In this document: positions 1 to 4,839 of the stretch, one piece after another | Position numbering within the stretch: the first letter of the stretch is position 1 | How the letters are laid out: the number at the start of each line of letters is the position of its first letter | Origin: Oscillospiraceae bacterium | Lineage (GTDB): Bacteria > Bacillota > Clostridia > Oscillospirales > Acutalibacteraceae | Length of the DNA stretch: 9,314 nucleotides | Direction: 5' to 3' | NCBI GenBank assembly: GCA_902774165.1 | Contig: CACYHJ010000071.1 | Span: forward strand, 1 to 9,314 | Notes under the pieces: model-generated | Databases searched by the model: none | What the model was told of the DNA's origin: nothing | What the model saw: only the letters and a program-made list of their open reading frames with translations | Translations under genes and position numbers: made by a program

Positions 1-7
1 CTAAAAC

Positions 8-64
8 AAAAAAACCGCGGAGAGGGAGGTTCCGGGAAGCACCGGAATCCTCCCGCCGCAGCGG
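8..64 (-). terminator. Rho-independent terminator, distal of two
   Basis: Read on the minus strand, a GC-rich stem (arms 42-54 and 24-35, one bulged base, loop 36-41, with possible outer pairing of 61-64 to 15-18) is followed by seven T residues (positions 14-8), then G and four more T. The T-run occurs only on the minus side, so it would stop leftward transcription. It lies beyond the proximal terminator at 67-104, giving a tandem pair after the TIR fragment. No coding sequence is visible in 1-126 on either strand. Confidence 0.7.
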
Positions 65-66
65 CG

Positions 67-104
67 AAAAAAAGACCGGGATCACAGAGCGGATCCCGGT
101 CTTT
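67..104 (-). terminator. Rho-independent terminator, proximal of two
   Basis: A perfect 13-bp stem, AAAGACCGGGATC (71-83) with its complement at 92-104, and an 8-base loop. On the minus strand the stem ends in a run of seven T (73-67), the classic intrinsic terminator form. It begins 22 bases past the stop codon of the 51-residue TIR ORF. On the plus strand the stem ends TCTTT, so weak bidirectional activity is possible. Confidence 0.85.
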
Positions 105-126
105 CGGTTATCATTAAGGCAGAACA

Positions 127-282
127 TCACCGACACTGGGCCTCCCCCGCCCAGTCGTTGCCGTAAGGGATATCCCGCGGCGCGATCCAGCAGGAATAAC
201 CGCTGCTCTCAAGGCGCTTGCAGATCATATCCGCAAAATCCTTATCGCTGCGGGAATGACTGATAAAAACTCTTTTTGCCAT
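127..282 (-). pseudogene. Truncated TIR-domain paralogue, 51 residues
   Basis: An ATG at 282 opens a 51-residue ORF ending in TGA at 127-129. Over its first 47 residues it is 35/47 identical by my count to the start of the full TIR protein encoded at 392-1864, including VFISH, CWIAPRDIPYG and DWAGE. Similarity stops abruptly after DWAGE, followed by only AQCR and the stop. It therefore keeps the first strands, helix and BB-loop region of a TIR domain but lacks the second half, where the catalytic glutamate would lie (E75 of the neighbour), and all linker, membrane and outer parts. A GGAG ribosome binding site (290-293, 7-base spacer) and a good promoter lie upstream, and two terminators downstream. 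The likeliest reading is a decayed tandem duplicate. A translated mini-TIR with a decoy or regulatory role cannot be excluded. The peptide sequence is certain, its function is not. Confidence 0.75.
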
Positions 283-328
283 ACGAACACTCCATTCTTC
301 TCGCAAAAAACACCATCAAGATTAAATT

Positions 329-358
329 ATTATAGCGCAATCCGTCTTTTTTTGTCAT
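329..358 (-). promoter_or_regulatory. Sigma-A-type promoter of the truncated TIR gene
   Basis: On the minus strand, ATGACA (353-358, 5/6 to TTGACA) is followed after 18 bases by a perfect TATAAT (329-334). Transcription would start near 322, giving a leader of about 40 bases. Sequence just after the -10 (AATTTAATCTTGAT) resembles the same place in the full TIR promoter (AATTTAGTTTGAT), suggesting that the duplication carried the promoter. Confidence 0.6.
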
Positions 359-360
359 TA

Positions 361-378
361 CGGATCCGGCAGGATCCG
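361..378. repeat. Short inverted repeat after the TIR gene
   Basis: CGGATCC, a 4-base loop, then GGATCCG, located 13 bases past the stop codon of the full TIR gene. Neither strand has a T-run after the stem, so it is not a standard terminator. It may be a 3'-end stabilising hairpin, or chance. With no good terminator here, transcription of the full TIR gene could read on into the truncated copy. Confidence 0.35.
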
Positions 379-391
379 GAAAATAATCCCG

Positions 392-1864
392 TTATTGTAT
401 TTTCGAAACAGCATACACTTTCACATCAAGCGTATTGAAATCCACATCGTCCGGCAACTCGTACATATAGTTCTCAAAAGAATCCGACGCTCCGGCCTCA
501 AGATTGCCGATATAAGCATGATCGATCAGAATGATCCTGCCATCCGGGGTGCTGCAGACAAATGAGGCGCTTACCGACGAACATCCGGTCCCGGTTCCGT
601 TCCTGACGCGTCCGGTAACGGTCGGATAGCCTAATTCCACCCGGGAATCCAGATCATAGACTTCAAGGTATTCGGTGTGCGCCGTTGTTTCTCTCGCATC
701 GATCTTCGGCTCGATCTGATATTCGACATCCGCGGAACAGCCTTCCGGCAAATATTTCGAATTGAACAAATAGCATATTTCGCCCGGCGCAACGACCGGA
801 GGGAACACAGAAAAATAGCTTTTTGTGATAAAATGACTGTCGGGGTCGTTGACGTCATATTCGCATGTGCCGAAGTCTATATTGCACGTACCGGTATTTT
901 TAATCTGGACGATCACGGTCTGCCTTACATTTGAGTATTCGTTCTGATAACATCTGTTATAAGTATCCGTGATCTCATATTTTACCTCAGCCTTCTGATC
1001 CGGATCGATGCCGCTCTGAGGAACCCCGGAAGAAAGGACGCCGAGAATCAACAAAAAAATAATGCAGGAAATATTCACCCCGAGAATGATCACGATCCAG
1101 AACCAGACTTTTTTGTAGACCGGCTTTTTCTTATTCTGCGGCGGAAACTGATTCTGTGAAGCCGTCTGCACCGGGTTCCGACCGGGCGGGGCTGCGGTCC
1201 ACTGCTGCGGAGGCGCCGGATTCGGCTGCGGGATCTTTGTTCCGGGCTGCGGCGCGGGACTCGGCTGCGGGATCTTTGGTCCGGGCTGCGGCGCGGGACT
1301 CGGCTGCGGGATCTTTGGTCCGGGCTGCGGCGCCGGCGTCGGATCCTGCCGGGGGTATGTCGGCGGCGCCTGCGGCGGAACCGTCGGTATTGTCTGCGGC
1401 ACGGTCGGTTCGTCTGTTTTCTTACGCTCCGGCGTTTTTTCCGCGGGCTCCGGCTTTTCCGGTTCGCCGAGGATCCTTTTCGCGGAGATCAGCAGCTCAT
1501 CCAGCGTCTCATCGGGTTTCTCCGGATTGAAATAACAGAGCTGGCCGCTGAGAAAATGATACTCCATCATGGGATTCATCTTCGTTTCATCCATCTGAAT
1601 GCAGATCATCGGCTTGCCGGCGTTATCCGCAAGGGTGATCTCCTTCGGACACTGTCTTGACTCAACGGAAGATTTGCTCAGAAGAAACACAAACAGCCGG
1701 CACTCTTTGATGGAACCGGTGATTTCCCCGGCCCAATCGGTACCGTAGGGAATATCCCTCGGCGCGATCCAGCAGGAATAACCGTTCGTCTCAAGTTTTT
1801 CACAGATTCTGTCCGCGAATTTTTTATCGTTCTGCGCATGGCTGATAAAAACCTTTTTTGTCAT
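392..1864 (-). CDS. Membrane-anchored TIR protein with extracytoplasmic FxLYD-like domain
   Basis: 490 residues. Residues 1-132 are a bacterial TIR domain (TIR_2 type): VFISHAQNDKKFAD at the start, CWIAPRDIPYG in the BB-loop region, W44, and SVESRQCPKE with E75 at the place of the catalytic glutamate of NAD-cleaving TIRs. Residues 135-248 are a proline-rich, probably disordered linker with three 13-residue repeats. The basic stretch NKKKPVYKK (244-252) precedes one hydrophobic helix (about 253-278), so by the positive-inside rule the TIR is cytoplasmic and the C-terminus is outside. Residues 290-490 form one or two beta-rich modules; 412-485 (VTGRVRNGTG...NLEAGAS) resembles FxLYD domains. There is no signal peptide; the single helix is the anchor. 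TIR domains of this kind serve in NAD+ depletion, cyclic ADP-ribose-type signalling or scaffolding; which applies here is unknown. The ATG at 1864 has only a weak GGGGATGGG ribosome binding site (6-base spacer), but the conserved VFISH start fits this choice. Confidence 0.85.
   Translation of the reverse strand: MTKKVFISHAQNDKKFADRICEKLETNGYSCWIAPRDIPYGTDWAGEITGSIKECRLFVFLLSKSSVESRQCPKEITLADNAGKPMICIQMDETKMNPMMEYHFLSGQLCYFNPEKPDETLDELLISAKRILGEPEKPEPAEKTPERKKTDEPTVPQTIPTVPPQAPPTYPRQDPTPAPQPGPKIPQPSPAPQPGPKIPQPSPAPQPGTKIPQPNPAPPQQWTAAPPGRNPVQTASQNQFPPQNKKKPVYKKVWFWIVIILGVNISCIIFLLILGVLSSGVPQSGIDPDQKAEVKYEITDTYNRCYQNEYSNVRQTVIVQIKNTGTCNIDFGTCEYDVNDPDSHFITKSYFSVFPPVVAPGEICYLFNSKYLPEGCSADVEYQIEPKIDARETTAHTEYLEVYDLDSRVELGYPTVTGRVRNGTGTGCSSVSASFVCSTPDGRIILIDHAYIGNLEAGASDSFENYMYELPDDVDFNTLDVKVYAVSKIQ
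1222..1338 (-). repeat. Three tandem 39-bp repeats in the TIR linker
   Basis: Units at 1222-1260, 1261-1299 and 1300-1338. The first two differ at one position; the third diverges at its end. Each encodes a 13-residue proline-rich unit of the type PAPQPGPKIPQPS, within residues 176-220 of the TIR protein. The in-frame unit length means copy number could change by slippage without breaking the gene. Confidence 0.9.
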
Positions 1865-1896
1865 ATCGAACCCATCCCCGAATCAAACTAAATTAT

Positions 1897-1925
1897 ATTA
1901 TAAAATACAAAAAAAATATTGTCAA
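1897..1925 (-). promoter_or_regulatory. Perfect-consensus promoter of the TIR membrane protein
   Basis: On the minus strand, TTGACA (1920-1925), a 17-base spacer (1903-1919), then TATAAT (1897-1902): an exact match to the housekeeping consensus at optimal spacing. A second TATAAT overlaps downstream (1892-1897). Expected start is near 1890, about 25 bases before the ATG. A perfect dyad overlaps the -35 (see the entry at 1915-1929). Confidence 0.8.
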
Positions 1926-1929
1926 TATT
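1915..1929. promoter_or_regulatory. Possible operator: 15-bp dyad over the TIR -35 box
   Basis: AATATT-GTC-AATATT is a perfect inverted repeat with a 3-base centre that covers the -35 hexamer of the TIR promoter. A repressor bound here would block that promoter. The sequence is AT-rich, so chance is a real alternative, and no regulator gene is visible in the window. Confidence 0.35.
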
Positions 1930-1946
1930 TCCCACAATAATTCAGG

Positions 1947-1956
1947 GAAGCGTTTC
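1947..1956. promoter_or_regulatory. Possible LacI-type operator upstream of the fucosidase
   Basis: GAAGCGTTTC fits GAAnCGnTTC, an imperfect palindrome with a central CG as in many LacI/CcpA-family sites. It lies 15 bases before the fucosidase -35 box. It lacks the outer TG and CA of a good catabolite-responsive element, so the match is partial. Confidence 0.3.
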
Positions 1957-1970
1957 TGCATTTTACACCG

Positions 1971-1999
1971 TTGACAAGACTGACAGATTCAGGTAAAAT
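1971..1999 (+). promoter_or_regulatory. Promoter of the fucosidase gene
   Basis: TTGACA (1971-1976), 17-base spacer, TAAAAT (1994-1999). Transcription would start near 2006, only about 18 bases before the first ATG, with AAGGAGG at 2012-2018 inside that very short leader. It faces away from the TIR promoter in the 159-base divergent intergenic region. Confidence 0.75.
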
Positions 2000-2023
2000 A
2001 CGAATTATGATAAGGAGGTACGC

Positions 2024-3328
2024 ATGATGAAATACGAACCCAACTGGAATTCCCTTTGCGCGCGCCCGACGCCGCAATGGTTTGACGACGCGAAATTCGG
2101 CATTTTTATTCACTGGGGCGTGTACTCGGTGCCGTCGTTCTCGCGGATCGACGCGTTTTCCGAATGGTATATGCACCAGCTCGACACGGAGAAAATGCCC
2201 GAGGTCGTGGACTTTCACAAGCGCGTCTACGGCGATCGCGTCAGTTACCGCGACCTTGCCGCGACGTGGAAGGCGGAGTTGTACGACCCGGACCGCTGGG
2301 CGGAGATTTTTCAGAAGTCCGGCGCGAAGTATATCAACATCACCTCGAAGCACCACGACGGCTTCTGTCTGTATGAAACGCCCTACGCCGTCAACTGGAA
2401 CAGCGTGGAGATCGGCCCGCACCGTGATCTTCTGATGGAGCTGAAAACCGCGCTGGCGAAAACGGACGTGAAATTCGGCGTTTACCACTCGATTTACGAA
2501 TGGTACCACCCGCTGTTCGTCAAGGACCCGGAGCAGTACGCCCTCGAGCATCTGCACCCGATGATGAAGGACCTGATCGAGCGATACGAGCCCTGGACGC
2601 TGTTTACCGACGGCGAATGGGACTTCCCCGCCGAAACCTGGCACTCCGCGGAATTCCTCGCGTGGCTTCTGAACGAGTCGAAGGTCCGGGATTACATCGT
2701 GCCCAACGACCGCTGGGGCAAAGGGACCCGCGGCGTTTACACCTGCGGCAACTACACCAGCGAGTACGATACCATCGACGGCAGGAAGAAACGCGATTTT
2801 TCAAGTCCGGACTGCTTCGACAAGCCCTTTGAGGAGTGCCGCGGCATCGGCAAGAGCTTCGGTTTCAACCGCATCGAGCCGCTGTCGAACTATATGAGCG
2901 CCGAAGCGCTGATCAAGATGTTCGTGGACCTTGTCTCCAAGGGCTCGAACTTCCTTCTGGACGTGGGTCCCGCCGGCGACGGCACGATCCCGGTCATTAT
3001 GGAAGAGCGTCTGCTGCAGATCGGCGAATGGCTCGCGGTCAACGGCGAGGGCATCTACGGTACGCGCCCCTATACCCATACCATCGGCGGGGAGATCAAA
3101 TACACGAAGAAGGGCGACGCGGTCTACGCTTTCGTCGGCAGATACCCCTGGGGCGAAATCGCGCTGGACGAGATCCCCTATACCCCGGACTTGAAAGCGT
3201 CCGTCCTCGGCTGCGACGCGCCGGTTACGGTCTTTGAAAAGGGCGGGAAGGCCGCCGTCAGCGTCCCGCAGGTCAACCCGGATGAGATGAAATCGAAATA
3301 CGTTTACACGATAAAGATCGAAACGTAA
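2024..3328 (+). CDS. GH29 alpha-L-fucosidase, intracellular
   Basis: 434 residues, the usual size of a GH29 catalytic unit without extra carbohydrate-binding modules. It should hydrolyse terminal alpha-L-fucose from oligosaccharides by a retaining mechanism. Family features: WFDDAKFGIFIHWGVYS (19-35), TSKHHDGFCLY (107-117), FGVYHSIYEWYHP (151-163), FTDGEWD (194-200) with D196 the expected nucleophile, and the late SNFLLDVGPAGDGTIP (308-323) followed by GEGIYGTRP. The acid/base residue varies within GH29 and I cannot assign it with certainty. There is no signal peptide, so it acts in the cytoplasm on imported sugars. The ribosome binding site AAGGAGG (2012-2018) is 5 bases from the ATG at 2024 and 8 from a second ATG at 2027, so either may be used. 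It stands alone, divergent from the TIR gene; the next gene downstream is 135 bases away. Base composition is markedly GC-rich compared with both neighbours. Confidence 0.93.
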   Translation: MMKYEPNWNSLCARPTPQWFDDAKFGIFIHWGVYSVPSFSRIDAFSEWYMHQLDTEKMPEVVDFHKRVYGDRVSYRDLAATWKAELYDPDRWAEIFQKSGAKYINITSKHHDGFCLYETPYAVNWNSVEIGPHRDLLMELKTALAKTDVKFGVYHSIYEWYHPLFVKDPEQYALEHLHPMMKDLIERYEPWTLFTDGEWDFPAETWHSAEFLAWLLNESKVRDYIVPNDRWGKGTRGVYTCGNYTSEYDTIDGRKKRDFSSPDCFDKPFEECRGIGKSFGFNRIEPLSNYMSAEALIKMFVDLVSKGSNFLLDVGPAGDGTIPVIMEERLLQIGEWLAVNGEGIYGTRPYTHTIGGEIKYTKKGDAVYAFVGRYPWGEIALDEIPYTPDLKASVLGCDAPVTVFEKGGKAAVSVPQVNPDEMKSKYVYTIKIET

Positions 3329-3424
3329 ACGAGTCGAAGAAACGGCCGGCCTCAAACGAACGGATCTCATAACAGAAGTTTTATTTCCCCAAAAAAGGAA
3401 AATGACAGACGCAAAGAAATCCGG

Positions 3425-3463
3425 AAAGGAGATTAACTGACTTTTTTCAGTTGACGGACAGAC
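3425..3463 (+). promoter_or_regulatory. Leader with a hairpin between ribosome binding site and start
   Basis: A strong AAAGGAG (3425-3431) lies 32 bases before the ATG at 3464, too far for normal use. Between them is AACTGA (3435-3440), a 6-base loop, and TCAGTT (3447-3452). Folding this hairpin would leave about 14 unpaired bases between site and start. An in-frame TGA at 3452-3454 excludes an earlier start. Only a weak GGA lies close to the ATG. Confidence 0.4.
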
Positions 3464-4654
3464 ATGAGACTTATCAAAAGATATAAGTTTTATTACGGTA
3501 CAAAGATTTCATTATCGGAAATATCGGATTGCATTCACAGATTCTTATGCAGTCAGGGGCTGAAAAGCGAACGGTTCATGTATTATTTTGAAGACTACGT
3601 CTCAAACAGATACGATTCCGCTGTACCCGAAAATGACCTTGCAACCCATGGTTGCGAAAGGATCTTAAAAGATTGCCCGGAACTGGGCAATCTCAGGGAT
3701 CGGCATACGGAATACAACAATTATTCTTTTCTGACAAATCTGGACGGTGAGCCCTTCCCCGAGGAAAAGCTTCTTCCGCTGATGAACAGGATTCACAAAA
3801 GATACGGATTCTTTTCAACGCACCTGTATTACACCGATATCGATTTTTTCGGAAAAACAATTCCTTACGGACCGTCCGCTTCCGCAACGAACGATCAGAA
3901 CACAGACGATTTTGACCAATTCGACTATTGGAGCGAAAGAATACCGAATTCCGGAATTGAGATTTTCAGATGCTGTCTTACTTCGGATAATTATATCCTG
4001 CTTACCGTCGATGCTTTGTTTGACGGAGCGCTTCGGGACACGACGCCGTTTTATCATGCGCTTCGAGCCGAGCTTCCGAAGATGAGATCGTATCACGAGT
4101 CTGTTCTCTGTCCGACAAAACAGGAAAAGGAAATAATCGACAGCAACAATCAAAAAGCGATCCCTGTTCTTGAAAAAAGCAAAAGCCTTTTTTTCGAATC
4201 CATGCCGACGGAATATTCATTGTCAGGAGAACATGAATGCTCCGGTTTCGCTAAAGCGATGAGAAAGATTTCGGAATCTCACGGCTTCACATTTACAAGG
4301 GCAGGGAACAGAAATTACAAAGCGGAAAAACGGACCGACCGCAACGCCGTGATATATACAGAATTGTCAATTACTGCAAATCCGGAGCCTTTGGCAAATC
4401 AGGGCATTTCCTGGCAGGGCATAAGTCTGATCATTTCTTTCCAGGGGTTGGGATTCAAGCACAAAATCTATTATGACGGTGATATTCCCCGGGACAGAGG
4501 CGCTGTTATCACCCGAGTGAATGAGGCCTTTTCAGTGATTGACGTATTTGAAAAAACGTTACTGCCTGAATTGGATTCCTGTTTCGGGATTACTCCGGAC
4601 TGGTTTGAACCATCGGACTATTTTGAAAAAGAATATGGAGGATTCCATTACTGA
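3464..4654 (+). CDS. Hypothetical soluble protein, family not recognised
   Basis: 396 residues that I cannot assign to a family. There is no signal peptide and no membrane helix; it reads as a globular, aromatic-rich cytoplasmic protein. Visible parts are an N-terminal basic start (MRLIKRYKFYYG), an acidic stretch NDQNTDDFDQFDYW near residues 142-155 that may be a loop between two domains, and a C-terminal third with alternating strand-like segments (ISWQGISLIISFQGLGFKHK) and the tail DWFEPSDYFEKEYGG. The ATG at 3464 is the first start after an in-frame TGA at 3452; the next methionine is residue 39. Sampled lines have a GC content in the 40s to 50s against about 60% or more in the flanking glycosidases, with more A/T-ending codons, suggesting separate acquisition. 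It has no clear promoter of its own; it could be read from the fucosidase or from a weak one. It ends at a hairpin and then a strong terminator. Confidence 0.75.
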   Translation: MRLIKRYKFYYGTKISLSEISDCIHRFLCSQGLKSERFMYYFEDYVSNRYDSAVPENDLATHGCERILKDCPELGNLRDRHTEYNNYSFLTNLDGEPFPEEKLLPLMNRIHKRYGFFSTHLYYTDIDFFGKTIPYGPSASATNDQNTDDFDQFDYWSERIPNSGIEIFRCCLTSDNYILLTVDALFDGALRDTTPFYHALRAELPKMRSYHESVLCPTKQEKEIIDSNNQKAIPVLEKSKSLFFESMPTEYSLSGEHECSGFAKAMRKISESHGFTFTRAGNRNYKAEKRTDRNAVIYTELSITANPEPLANQGISWQGISLIISFQGLGFKHKIYYDGDIPRDRGAVITRVNEAFSVIDVFEKTLLPELDSCFGITPDWFEPSDYFEKEYGGFHY

Positions 4655-4657
4655 TCC

Positions 4658-4677
4658 GGAATACATAACTGTATTCC
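4658..4677 (+). repeat. Small hairpin just after the unknown gene
   Basis: GGAATAC (4658-4664), 6-base loop, GTATTCC (4671-4677), starting 3 bases past the TGA. It is followed by AAACAG rather than T-rich sequence, so it is not itself a terminator. It may protect the 3' end of the mRNA. Confidence 0.4.
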
Positions 4678-4699
4678 AAACAGAATTCTATCAAAACCA

Positions 4700-4745
4700 A
4701 TACAAAAAACCGGGCCGTTCATCGTAACGGTCCGGTTCTTTGTAT
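4700..4745. terminator. Bidirectional terminator between convergent genes
   Basis: A long stem: 4700-4719 pairs with 4726-4745 around a 6-base loop (CATCGT), with one G-T pair and one A-C mismatch in 20 positions. The plus strand leaves the GC core into TTCTTTGTAT and the minus strand into TTTTTTGTAT, so it can serve both the unknown gene (plus) and the mannosidase (minus). The rest of 4655-4839 shows no gene. Confidence 0.8.
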
Positions 4746-4839
4746 CAGGCAGTCTTGTCAGACAGACGCCCTTTTCACACGGTAAAGCCTTTCGTATGAG
4801 CATCTGCCGTATGGGACGTTTTTTCCTTGCGGTTTCGGC

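Noticed and set aside
361..378. Inverted repeat after the TIR gene considered as a terminator
   Set aside because: No T-run follows the stem on either strand; A residues follow on the minus strand.
256..438. Plus-strand 60-codon frame between the two TIR copies
   Set aside because: It overlaps the half-TIR start, its promoter and the end of the full TIR gene in antisense, and has no ribosome binding site or recognisable sequence.
1222..1338. 39-bp repeats considered as a CRISPR array
   Set aside because: The units are contiguous without unique spacers, are in frame inside a coding gene, and encode a proline-rich repeat.
1922..3370. Minus-strand frames of 240 and 189 codons over the fucosidase
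   Set aside because: Antisense shadows of the GH29 gene in GC-rich DNA, without their own ribosome binding sites; the product is R/V-rich with no recognisable domain.
392..4654. TIR protein and the unknown gene as partners in one defence operon
   Set aside because: They lie on opposite strands, separated by a metabolic GH29 gene with its own promoter; nothing in the sequence links them except lower GC.
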